From: Streptomyces sp. HNM0574
Lineage (GTDB): Bacteria; Actinomycetota; Actinomycetes; Streptomycetales; Streptomycetaceae
Direction of reading: 5' to 3'
Assembly (NCBI RefSeq): GCF_012726235.1
Contig: NZ_JAASAH010000012.1
Location: forward strand, 146,864 to 210,863
DNA length: 64,000 bases
The notes beneath the pieces were generated by a model that was not told where the DNA came from, did not search any database, and worked only from the letters and a program-made list of their open reading frames with translations. Every line of letters starts with the position of its first letter. The stretch's first letter is position 1. Positions 9,394 through 17,210 of this stretch are shown piece by piece. The translations under genes and the position numbers were made by a program.

Positions 9394-9424
9394 AAGGGGT
9401 GCGGCCGGGTCGGCCGCACCCCTT
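9394..9424 (-). terminator. Intercistronic hairpin in the type VII island
   Basis: A 13-bp perfect stem (9394-9406 with 9412-9424) with a five-base loop sits between the Gly-rich protein stop (9460) and the mycosin start (9370). It has no clear T-run, so it could act as a terminator, as an attenuator that lowers protease expression relative to the substrates, or as a 3'-end stabiliser. Confidence 0.6.
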
Positions 9425-9459
9425 GAGCGTGCGGTAGGTCGTAGTCTGCCGGGGCTGGG

Positions 9460-10893
9460 TCAGCCGATCGTGGGCGGGGCCACGTCGCGCCGCTTCGGCA
9501 TCCAGGTTTCCTCGTCCTCGACCAGGTAGTCGGGACGCTCGCCCTGACGGTTCTCCTCTTCGCTGCCCTGGACGTTCCGGCCGGCCATGCCGCCGCGCAT
9601 CATGCCCTGGCGGCCACGGTCGCCCGCCTGCGAGCCGCCGCGGCTGGAGTGCAGACCCTGGCCGCCCTGCTTCGCGGCGCCCTGGGACGCACCCGGCGTG
9701 TCCAGCATTCCGCCGCGCGCGCGGGCCAGCGGACCACGGCCGCCGGCACCCGTGATGCCCTTGCCCGCCGCGCCACCGGCACCGCCGGCGCCACCCATGC
9801 GGCCGCCGCCGAGACCGGCCGGAGCGCGGCCACCGGCGCCTGCACCGGTCTTCGCTCCTGCTCCGGGGGCGCCGCGGTTGCCGGAGGCCTGGCCGACGAG
9901 GCCGGGGCCACCGGCCGGGCCGCTGACGGGGCCTCCGCTGGGGTTGCCGGTAAGCCCACCGCCGGGGCCGCCGCCCTGCGGACCTCCGGACTTCGGGACG
10001 GTGGTCGCCGTTCCGCCCTGGATGCCGTTGACCTTCGTCGCGGTGCCGCCTTGTGCCACACCGGGGCTGGTTGCCTTCGGGGAGCCGGAGCCACCGGGGA
10101 CGGTTCCGCCAGCCCGGCCGCCGGGGACTGCCGCGCCGGGGCCGCCGCCGTCAGGGGTGACGGGCACGGGTACGGGGGCTACGCCGCCGGGGTCGCCGGG
10201 GTACTCGGCGCCATTGTCAACACCCGGCCCCCCTGGCGGCGGCGGCTTCCGCCACGTCCCCATCGTCTTAGTCTGGGACGTATAGGCAACGGCAAGCGTT
10301 TCCATCTGGGCGGCTGCCTTGAGCTGCGCTTCCTTGCCTGCTGAGAGGTCGCCGCTGTTGTTGTCGAGGGCTGACTGGGCGCCCTTGTTGCCGTTGATGT
10401 CCTTGCGCCACTCGTTGTCGTCACGAGTGAAGCCGTCGCCGATCTTGTCCAGCCCCCGGTCCACCGTGTCGGGCTCTTCGATGGCGTCGACCTGCGGCTT
10501 GATCTCGCGCAGCTTCGTGCCCGCGTTGCGCATCGCGGTCGAGGTGTAGTCCGCGTACTTGGCGCAGTCGGAAATCTGCTTGCTGATCCGCTTCGCCCGC
10601 TTGGAGAACTCGTCCGCGGACTCGCCCTCCCAGTGCTGCAGCACGTGTTCGACGGCCTTGTCGAAGTCGCCCTTCACGCTGCCGCCGCCACCGACGAGGT
10701 GGTCGTGTACGGCCTTCCAGGCATCCGCGACGTCAAGTACCAGATCAGGCTTGGCCCCGGCAACCATGGCCTTCAGCTGCTGGAGGCTCTTCCCTGTTGC
10801 GAACGGAGTCTCGACGTCGCCCATGTAGCACATGTTGCCGGTGTCGGTGTACTCGTTATTGAAGCTGTCCTGGGTCGCGTTTGTGTCGCCCAT
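9460..10893 (-). CDS. WXG100/PPE-type protein with long Gly/Pro-rich C-terminal half
   Basis: 477 residues. The first 200 are helical and carry a WXG motif (HWEGESADEF, Trp88-Gly90) between predicted helices, as in WXG100 and PPE family substrates of type VII secretion. A Pro-rich hinge (PPPPGGPG near 225) leads to about 200 residues of Gly/Pro/Ala repeats, and the last 40 are acidic (EEENRQGERPDYLVEDEETW). A YxxxD/E-type export signal is plausible but not certain. The ATG at 10893 has GAGAAGAG upstream. It follows the small WXG100-like gene by 21 bases, so the two probably form a secreted heterodimer. No toxin domain is recognisable at the C-terminus. Confidence 0.75.
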   Translation of the reverse strand: MGDTNATQDSFNNEYTDTGNMCYMGDVETPFATGKSLQQLKAMVAGAKPDLVLDVADAWKAVHDHLVGGGGSVKGDFDKAVEHVLQHWEGESADEFSKRAKRISKQISDCAKYADYTSTAMRNAGTKLREIKPQVDAIEEPDTVDRGLDKIGDGFTRDDNEWRKDINGNKGAQSALDNNSGDLSAGKEAQLKAAAQMETLAVAYTSQTKTMGTWRKPPPPGGPGVDNGAEYPGDPGGVAPVPVPVTPDGGGPGAAVPGGRAGGTVPGGSGSPKATSPGVAQGGTATKVNGIQGGTATTVPKSGGPQGGGPGGGLTGNPSGGPVSGPAGGPGLVGQASGNRGAPGAGAKTGAGAGGRAPAGLGGGRMGGAGGAGGAAGKGITGAGGRGPLARARGGMLDTPGASQGAAKQGGQGLHSSRGGSQAGDRGRQGMMRGGMAGRNVQGSEEENRQGERPDYLVEDEETWMPKRRDVAPPTIG

Positions 10894-10914
10894 GCTCTTC
10901 TCGCCCCCTGTCTG

Positions 10915-11244
10915 TTAGTTGCCCGACCCGGACTGGCCGCCGTCCATGCCGTGCTTGGCGTCATGCTCGGCGTTCTGGTAATTGCCGTGGACCTTCTTCG
11001 CGTTCTCGCCGAAGTCGTTGACGACGCCGTTGATGACACGGGTGATTTCCTGGATGAGGTCTTTCATTTCCTCATGCGCGCGATGGAGGTCATCGGCCTC
11101 CTTGAATTCCTTGCCGAGCGCTTGGGCGGGCAAGAACGTGTTGTACTTGCTCTTGGTGACCGAATCGCCCATGGCGGACGACACGCGCTTCAGCTTGCGT
11201 ACCGTTTCCTCGAGTTCGCTGAGGTCGACTCGCATCTGGCCCAC
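10915..11244 (-). CDS. WXG100-like (ESX) small protein
   Basis: 109 residues, almost entirely helical, with the helix-turn-helix length of an EsxA/EsxB-type protein (first helix about 5-45, second about 55-95). A classical WXG is absent; the turn region reads YNTFLPAQALG. The Gly/Ser-rich tail GMDGGQSGSGN is not an obvious YxxxD/E signal, so export may depend on its partner from the next gene. The GTG at 11244 is chosen because GGAGG lies nine bases upstream; the internal ATG at 11235 is too far from it. First gene of the island operon. Assignment rests on size, predicted helices and neighbours rather than on a strong motif. Confidence 0.7.
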   Translation of the reverse strand: MGQMRVDLSELEETVRKLKRVSSAMGDSVTKSKYNTFLPAQALGKEFKEADDLHRAHEEMKDLIQEITRVINGVVNDFGENAKKVHGNYQNAEHDAKHGMDGGQSGSGN

Positions 11245-11368
11245 GGCTACGCCCCTCCCCGTTCGTCATCATCGTCGTGCGTTCCCTGTGTTCGCCGACC
11301 GTCCGCGTCCGGTCAGGCGTTCCACGGCGCGACGAGCAGTCGGCACTCATGGTGCCGCAAGTGTGTCG

Positions 11369-11396
11369 ACTACACCCTAGTAAGGGCGACTGACAA
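11369..11396 (-). promoter_or_regulatory. Candidate promoter of the type VII island
   Basis: Reading the minus strand upstream of 11244, TTGTCA (11396-11391) is followed by TAGGGT and by TGTAGT (11374-11369, spacing 16). Either could be the -10 element; only the second has normal spacing. Nothing else stands out in 11245-11503. Confidence 0.3.
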
Positions 11397-11503
11397 CCTG
11401 CTACCGGCTTGAGTGGCAGACCTCTCCCAAGGGTACGTGGATTTGGTCACGTTCCGGGGGTGAGGGGAACTTTCCGGATGTGGAGTTCGGGTGAAGTCCG
11501 AGG

Positions 11504-12415
11504 TCACCCCCCGCTGTTGAGCTGTGCCGGCCCCTCCGTGGCGATGCGTTCGAAGACGGTGGGGTCGGTGGCGAAGGGGCTGTCGGGGATGGGGGCGTGG
11601 AGGGCGAGTTCGGTGAAGCCGAGTTCGGCGTGGTGGCCCGCGAAGTCGACGAAGGCGTCCAGGGATTGGAGCGGGCGGTCGGGGGTGAACCCCGTGAGGA
11701 GGGTCCTGCCGAGCGAGGTCGCGTCGCGGCCCTCGGCCGCGCAGGTCTCGGTGAGGCGGGCGATCTGGGCGCGGAGGCCCGCCCGGGATTCCTCGGGTGT
11801 GCCCGAGAAGGTCTTCGGGTCGCCGGTGGTCACCCACGACTGGCCGTGCCGGGCCGCGAGGCGCATCCCGCGCGGGCCCGTCGCCGCGACGGCGAAGGGG
11901 AGCCGGGGGCGCTGGACGCAGCCGGGGACGTTGCGGGCCTCGTGCGCCGCGTAGTACCTGCCCTCGGCGGTGACGCCCTGCGGACCGTCCTCCGTGAGCA
12001 GTTGGTCGAGGAGGGGGACGAACTCGGCGAAGCGGTCGGCCCGTTCGCGCGGGGTCCACGCCTCCTGGCCGAGCGCCGTTGCGTCGAAGCCGCTGCCGCC
12101 CGCGCCGATGCCGAGCGTGACGCGGCCGCCGGAGATGTCGTCGAGGGAGATGAGTTCCTTGGCCAGCGTCACCGGGTGCCGGAAGTTCGGCGAGGTGACG
12201 AGGGTGCCGAGCCGCATCCGGGACGTCGCGGCCGCGGCCGCCGTCAGTGTCGGGAGGGCGCCGAACCAGGGGCCGTCCCGGAAGCTGCGCCAGGAGAGGT
12301 GGTCGTAGGTGTAGGCCGTGTGGAAGCCGAGCTCCTCCGCCCGGGTCCACTGCTCGCGCCCGCCCTCGTGCCAGCGGCGTACGGGCAGGATCACGGTGCT
12401 CAGGCGCAGACTCAT
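11504..12415 (-). CDS. LLM-class, probably F420-dependent, oxidoreductase
   Basis: 303 residues of the luciferase-like monooxygenase (TIM-barrel) fold, starting MSLRLSTVILP and carrying the typical barrel segments YTYDHLSWRSF, RMRLGTLVTSPNFRHPV and RVTLGIGAGGSGFDA (phosphate-binding loop of F420 or FMN). In Streptomyces most members of this subgroup use coenzyme F420 as hydride carrier; the substrate cannot be deduced. The start at 12415 removes 46 upstream residues of low-complexity sequence. It is divergent from htpX with 125 bases between. FMN-dependent monooxygenase activity is the alternative. Confidence 0.88.
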   Translation of the reverse strand: MSLRLSTVILPVRRWHEGGREQWTRAEELGFHTAYTYDHLSWRSFRDGPWFGALPTLTAAAAATSRMRLGTLVTSPNFRHPVTLAKELISLDDISGGRVTLGIGAGGSGFDATALGQEAWTPRERADRFAEFVPLLDQLLTEDGPQGVTAEGRYYAAHEARNVPGCVQRPRLPFAVAATGPRGMRLAARHGQSWVTTGDPKTFSGTPEESRAGLRAQIARLTETCAAEGRDATSLGRTLLTGFTPDRPLQSLDAFVDFAGHHAELGFTELALHAPIPDSPFATDPTVFERIATEGPAQLNSGG

Positions 12416-12540
12416 GGGCCCGACCCTAACGGCGCGGGCGCGGGGGTCCGGTCTGGGCGCGTTCGTGGGGGTAGAGGGCACAATCGACAGTACGGGGAGG
12501 GGCAAGAGCCGGACGTCCGCGTGGAAAGGGAGCGCCCGCC

Positions 12541-13449
12541 ATGGCAGCAGCACGTACCCGCTACGTCGCCGACCGCGGACTGACCAGCCGGATGGTCGTC
12601 ACGATGTTCCTCATCGGACTGCTGTACGTCGTCTTCGTCGGCGTGCTGATCGCGCTGCTCGGCAAGGCGTGGCCGCTGATCGTGCTGCTGGCGGGCGGGA
12701 TGTTCGTGGCGCAGTTCTGGTTCAGCGACAAGATCGCCGCGTTCAGCATGGGAGCCCGCGAGGTCACCCCCGAACAGGCGCCCGAGCTGCACGGAGCCGT
12801 CGACCGGCTGTGCGCGCTGGCGGACATGCCCAAACCCAAGGTGGCGATCGCGGAGAGTGACGTGCCGAACGCCTTCGCCACCGGCCGTAACCAGAAGAAC
12901 TCCATGGTCTGCGCCACCACCGGCCTCATGCGCCGCCTGGAGCCGCAGGAACTGGAGGGCGTCCTCTCGCACGAGCTCTCGCACGTCGCCCACCGCGACG
13001 TCGCCGTGATGACGATCGCCTCCTTCCTCGGCGTCATGGCGGGCATGCTCACCCGGATCGCCCTGTGGGGCGGCCTCGGGCGGAACGTCGGACGGGACAA
13101 CAACGGCGCGGGCATCCTGCTGCTGGTGATTCCGCTGGTCAGCGCCCTCGTGTACGCGCTCAGCTTCCTGCTGACGCGGCTGCTCTCCCGGTACCGCGAG
13201 CTGTCGGCCGACCGCGCGGGCGCCCTCCTCACGGGCCGGCCCTCCGCCCTCGCCTCCGCGCTGACGAAGATCAGCGGGGACATGGCCCGCATCCCGACGC
13301 GCGACCTGCGCAAGGCCGAACCGTTCAACGCCTTCTACTTCGTCCCCGCCTTCTCCGGCGAGAGCATGGCCGCCCTCCTCTCCTCCCACCCGCCGCTCCA
13401 GCGCCGCCTCGACCAGCTCGGCCGCATCTCGCAGCAGCTGGGGCAGTGA
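12541..13449 (+). CDS. htpX: Zinc metalloprotease HtpX
   Basis: 302 residues of the M48B family, a membrane-bound protease that degrades damaged membrane proteins on the cytoplasmic side. Two N-terminal helices (about 18-60) are followed by the zinc motif HELSH (about 144-148), two more helices (about 155-215) and the third zinc ligand in ELSADRAG. Ends with the conserved SSHPPLQRRLDQL. AAAGGGAG precedes the ATG by eight bases. The next gene encodes PspAB, and in actinomycetes this pair belongs to the phage-shock/envelope-stress group, which fits membrane quality control. Confidence 0.94.
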   Translation: MAAARTRYVADRGLTSRMVVTMFLIGLLYVVFVGVLIALLGKAWPLIVLLAGGMFVAQFWFSDKIAAFSMGAREVTPEQAPELHGAVDRLCALADMPKPKVAIAESDVPNAFATGRNQKNSMVCATTGLMRRLEPQELEGVLSHELSHVAHRDVAVMTIASFLGVMAGMLTRIALWGGLGRNVGRDNNGAGILLLVIPLVSALVYALSFLLTRLLSRYRELSADRAGALLTGRPSALASALTKISGDMARIPTRDLRKAEPFNAFYFVPAFSGESMAALLSSHPPLQRRLDQLGRISQQLGQ

Positions 13450-13514
13450 CGACAACCGCACAGGCCCCAGCAGGGGACCGACGGCCGTGACCGGCCATGA
13501 GGGAGTGAGCAGCC

Positions 13515-14102
13515 ATGGGGTTCCTCGACGCCATCCTCGGACGGAGCAAGCCCGTACGTCCCGACCTCGACAACCTCTTCGCCGTCCCCTCCGCCGCCGT
13601 GACGCTCCAGGCCGGAGCGGGGTTCGTCCCGACGGGCGTGGGCTCCGTCTGCTTCGCGAGCGTCGAGGGCGGAGCCTTCGCGCAGCTGCGCCAGGACGTC
13701 ACCCAGCTGCTCGACGCGGACACCGAACGCGGCGGCATCCCCGTCGAGTTCAGCCAGGACGAGTACGGGTACACCTGGCTGCTCGCGCAGCACGGGCCCG
13801 ACGCCGTCGCCGACCTGGTCAACGACCTGCACGCCGTCAACACCCTCCTCGCCGACGGCGGGTTCGGGCCGCAGCTGCTCTGCTCCCTCGTCGACTTCCG
13901 GGAAGAGCACGGCACCCGCTCCCTCGCCCTCGTCTACCTCTACAAACGCGGCACCTTCTACCCCTTCGCCCCCGTCCCCGGCGCCAAGGAGAAGCGGGAC
14001 AACGCGCTCGAACTCCAGACCCGCGGCCTGCTCGCGGACGACCTCACCATCGAGACCGACCTCGGCCGCTGGTTCCCCGTCTGGGGTGCGCCGGGGCTGT
14101 GA
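13515..14102 (+). CDS. pspAB: PspA-associated protein PspAB
   Basis: 195 residues beginning MGFLDAILGRSKPVRPDLDNLF and matching the actinobacterial PspAB family, which accompanies PspA and HtpX genes. It is soluble and acidic with no catalytic motif I can point to; it probably modulates PspA or the membrane-stress response. GGGAG precedes the ATG, and the gene follows htpX by 65 bases, so co-transcription is likely. pspA itself is not in the window. Confidence 0.85.
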   Translation: MGFLDAILGRSKPVRPDLDNLFAVPSAAVTLQAGAGFVPTGVGSVCFASVEGGAFAQLRQDVTQLLDADTERGGIPVEFSQDEYGYTWLLAQHGPDAVADLVNDLHAVNTLLADGGFGPQLLCSLVDFREEHGTRSLALVYLYKRGTFYPFAPVPGAKEKRDNALELQTRGLLADDLTIETDLGRWFPVWGAPGL

Positions 14103-14109
14103 GCCGGGG

Positions 14110-15303
14110 CTACTGCTGCGCGGGGTCCGCGAGGCGGTCCATGGTGCGGGCCTGCACCTCGCGTTCGGCGGCGGCGGTGATGAACGCCGCGACGTTCTCC
14201 TCGCCGACCAGGGACCGTACGGCGGCGAGGGTGCGGGCGGGGAGGTGCACGGGAGGCTCGGCTTCCTCGGGCTCGGGGGCGGGTTCCGCCGGCCGCGGGT
14301 CGGGCTCCGTCCAGAAGGACGGGTGGGCGGTGGCGGTGCGGAGGTGGTCGCGGAGGTTACGGGACGCCAAGGTCTGCATGGCGCGGGCCAGTTCGGCATC
14401 GACGGTCTGCTGGGCGAGGGGGCGGAGGCGGCGCACCAGTTCGGCTGCCTCGGTCACGTCCGCGTCGGTGGGGGGTACGCCCACGTAGCGGATGAAGACG
14501 TGCTCGTTGGTGAAGTCGACGAAGCGGGACGCGATGTGCTCGACCTGGCCGCGCAGCTCCCGCAGATGGCCGGTGATCGCGCCGAGCGGGACGCCGGCCG
14601 CGTGCAGCTCGGCGGCGACGGCCAGTTCCTGCGGGCTCGGGACGAGGAACTCGTCGGGTCGGCCCGCGAGCGGGACCAGCACGCCGAGCGCGACGGCCTC
14701 CTCGATGGCTTGGAGGGGGGTGGTGGGGGTGTTCGGCTGGAGCCCCTCTCGGGGCCCCTCCCCCTCCCCCGCCGCCACCTCTCCGGTTTTGGCCTGTGTG
14801 CCGTACGCGGGCACCTCGCGTTCGTCGGACGTGCTGAACTCGTGGCTCGTGCCGGGCTCTTGGCCCGCGCCGTGCTCCCCGGCCGCACCCGGGCGTGCGC
14901 AGGCAGCTTCGGACCGCGGGCTGAACATGGCGGTCAGTTCGGCCCGGGTCAGCCGGCCCGGTTCCTCGTCCGTCCACGGTCCTTCGACCTCGGTGACCAG
15001 GCCGAGTACGCCGCCCAGGCCGCGGCCCTCGTCCCACGCCTCCAGGAGCTCCTTGATGGAGGCGAGGGTGTAGCCGCGGTCCAGCAGGTCGGCGATCTGC
15101 CGGAGGCGGGCGAGGTGGGTGTCGTCGTAGACGTTGGCCCTGCCGCGCCGGGTGGGCTTGGGCAGCAGGCCGCGGTCCTGGTACGCGCGGATGGTCCTGA
15201 CCGTGGCGCCGCTGCGACGTGACAGGTCCTCGATCCGGTACTCGGCGCGGTGGACGTCGCCCCGTCCCGGGCTCTCCGGTATGTCTGCCTGGTCGGTTCC
15301 CAA
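14110..15303 (-). CDS. MerR-family transcriptional regulator with a long effector domain
   Basis: 397 residues. The winged-helix DNA-binding domain is at about 20-95 (YRIEDLSRRSGATVRTIRAYQDRGLLP, then GRANVYDDTHLARLRQIADLLDRGYTLASI). A disordered Glu/Gly/Pro-rich linker (about 125-195) separates it from a helical C-terminal domain of about 200 residues that carries no Cys cluster, so this is not a metal sensor; a drug or lipid ligand is more likely. The start is a TTG at 15303 with GAGAG upstream; no ATG or GTG in frame precedes the DNA-binding domain. It is convergent with pspAB, seven bases away. Target unknown. Confidence 0.85.
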   Translation of the reverse strand: MGTDQADIPESPGRGDVHRAEYRIEDLSRRSGATVRTIRAYQDRGLLPKPTRRGRANVYDDTHLARLRQIADLLDRGYTLASIKELLEAWDEGRGLGGVLGLVTEVEGPWTDEEPGRLTRAELTAMFSPRSEAACARPGAAGEHGAGQEPGTSHEFSTSDEREVPAYGTQAKTGEVAAGEGEGPREGLQPNTPTTPLQAIEEAVALGVLVPLAGRPDEFLVPSPQELAVAAELHAAGVPLGAITGHLRELRGQVEHIASRFVDFTNEHVFIRYVGVPPTDADVTEAAELVRRLRPLAQQTVDAELARAMQTLASRNLRDHLRTATAHPSFWTEPDPRPAEPAPEPEEAEPPVHLPARTLAAVRSLVGEENVAAFITAAAEREVQARTMDRLADPAQQ

Positions 15304-15401
15304 CGCGTTTCATCTCTCTTCTTGCGCTTCAGCCTCCCGGACTGGCCCGTCGTGTGTCGTATGCCCCGTGCCGGTGGACGCCAACTCTGCCCGGGGGCGG
15401 T

Positions 15402-17210
15402 TCAGTTCGGCGGGCGCAGGCGGGCCATGGCGCGGAGGAGGGTGGGGGAGAGGCGGGATATGAGGCGGGAGCCGCGGGCTTCGGGGGTGACGGGGACGAC
15501 GGCCTGGTTGCGGACGACGGCGCGGAGGATCGCGTCGGCGACCTTCTCCGGCGGGTAGTTCCGCATGCCGTACAGCCGTGACGTCCTGGCCTGGAGCTTT
15601 TCGCGTTCTTCCGGGCCGGCTCCGGCGAAGTGGGCGGTGCGGGTGATGTTGGTGTTGACGAGGCCGGGGCAGATGGCGGAGACGCCGATGCCCGATTCGG
15701 CGAGTTCGGCGCGGAGGCATTCGCTGAGCATGAGCACGGCGGCCTTCGAGGTGCTGTAGGCGGGCAGTGCGCGGGAGGGCAGGTAGGCGGCGGCGGAGGC
15801 GGTGTTGACGATGTGGCCGCCCTGGCCGCGGGCGGCCATCTGGGCGCCGAAGAGGCGGCACCCGTGGATGACGCCCCACAGGTTGACGTCGAGGGTCTTC
15901 TTCCAGTCCTCGGGGGTGGTGTCGAGGAAGGGGCCGGAGACGCCGATGCCCGCGTTGTTCACGAGGACGTCGACGGTGCCGTACTCGGCGGCGACCTTCT
16001 CGGCGAGTTTCTCCATGGCCTGCTGGTCGCTGACGTCGACGGTCTCGGCCCAGGCCTGGGGCGCTCCGACGAGCTGGGCCATGTCGGCGGTGCGGGCGGC
16101 GCTCTCGCCGTCCCGGTCGACGGCGATGACGCGGGCGCCGGCCTCGGCGAAGGAGAAGGCGGTGGCGCGGCCGATGCCGCTGCCGGCGCCGGTGACCAGG
16201 ACGAGGTTGCCGGCGAACCGGTCGGCGTGGGCGCCCTTGGGGGCGGTCTCGCGTACGGAGCCGGAGCCGTCGGTCTCGTGGGCGGTGACGAACTCGGTGA
16301 TCCAGTCGGACAGCTGGTCGGGGCGGGTGCGGGGGATCCAGTGCTTGGCCGGGATGGTCCGGCGGGTCAACCGGGGGGCCCAGAGCTCCAGTTCGTCGTA
16401 GAGGCGCTGGCTGAGGAACAGATCACCCGTGGGGGTGATGAGTTGTACGGGGGCGTGGGCGTAGCAGTCCTCGCGGGGCCTGCGGAGGCGGGAGCGGACG
16501 TTGTCGCGGTAGAGCCAGGCTCCGTGGGAGGCGTCGCGGGGGAGGGACGGGGTGGGGTAGCCGTCGCCGGGGACGTTCTCCGCCTTTTCGAGGATCTTGG
16601 GCCAGCGTTTGCCGAGCGGGCCCTTCCAGGCGAGTTCGGGCAGTACGGGGGTGTGCAGCATGTAGACGTACCAGGAGCGGGCGCCCTGTCCGGCGGCCTG
16701 GGCGAGGCGGCGGGGGGTGGGGCGGGAGAGGCGCCGTTTGATCCAGTGTCCGAAGTGGTCGAGGGAGGGGCCGGACATGGAGGTGAAGGAGGCGATGCGG
16801 CCTTCGGTGCGTTTGACGGTGGCGAATTCCCAGCCCTGTACGGAGCCCCAGTCGTGGCCGACGAGGTGGACGGGCGCGTCCGGGGAGACGGCGTCGAGCA
16901 CGGTGAGGAAGTCGTCGGTGAGTTTCTCCAGGGTGAAGCCGCCGCGCAGGGGTTTGGGCGCGGTGGAGGCGCCGCATCCGCGTACGTCGTAGAGGACGAC
17001 GTGGAAGCGGTCGGCGAGCCGGCGGGCGACCTGGGACCACACCTCTTTGCTGTCGGGGTAGCCGTGGACGAGGACGACGGTGGGCTGGGTGGTGTCGCCG
17101 AGTTCGGCGACGGCGAGTTCGACGCCCTCGCGGGTGCGGACGGTGCGGTTCCGGGCTCCGGGCAGGTGTGCGCCGTCGCTGTGCGGGGCCGGGTGGGGTG
17201 TGCTGCTCAT
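15402..17210 (-). CDS. Alpha/beta-hydrolase and short-chain dehydrogenase fusion protein
   Basis: 602 residues with two complete enzymes in one chain. The first (about 20-310) is an alpha/beta hydrolase of the epoxide-hydrolase/haloalkane-dehalogenase group: oxyanion motif HGYPDSKEVW, nucleophile Asp in GHDWGS, and a final His near KHWIPRTRPDQ. The second (about 325-590) is a classical SDR: TGAGSGIGRA nucleotide loop, NNAGIG, catalytic Ser near NTASAAAYLPS and YSTSK. The ATG at 17210 overlaps the M24 stop by ATGA; the frame stays open far upstream but only antisense-like sequence is found there. The fusion suggests hydrolysis and oxidation of one lipophilic substrate, possibly an epoxide or ester, though this is inference. 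The fusion type is known in actinomycetes. Confidence 0.9.
   Translation of the reverse strand: MSSTPHPAPHSDGAHLPGARNRTVRTREGVELAVAELGDTTQPTVVLVHGYPDSKEVWSQVARRLADRFHVVLYDVRGCGASTAPKPLRGGFTLEKLTDDFLTVLDAVSPDAPVHLVGHDWGSVQGWEFATVKRTEGRIASFTSMSGPSLDHFGHWIKRRLSRPTPRRLAQAAGQGARSWYVYMLHTPVLPELAWKGPLGKRWPKILEKAENVPGDGYPTPSLPRDASHGAWLYRDNVRSRLRRPREDCYAHAPVQLITPTGDLFLSQRLYDELELWAPRLTRRTIPAKHWIPRTRPDQLSDWITEFVTAHETDGSGSVRETAPKGAHADRFAGNLVLVTGAGSGIGRATAFSFAEAGARVIAVDRDGESAARTADMAQLVGAPQAWAETVDVSDQQAMEKLAEKVAAEYGTVDVLVNNAGIGVSGPFLDTTPEDWKKTLDVNLWGVIHGCRLFGAQMAARGQGGHIVNTASAAAYLPSRALPAYSTSKAAVLMLSECLRAELAESGIGVSAICPGLVNTNITRTAHFAGAGPEEREKLQARTSRLYGMRNYPPEKVADAILRAVVRNQAVVPVTPEARGSRLISRLSPTLLRAMARLRPPN

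Noticed and set aside
9460..10893. C-terminal polymorphic toxin domain on the Gly-rich WXG protein
   Set aside because: The C-terminus is low-complexity Gly/Pro/Ala followed by an acidic tail, with no nuclease, deaminase or ADP-ribosyltransferase motif and no immunity gene beside it.
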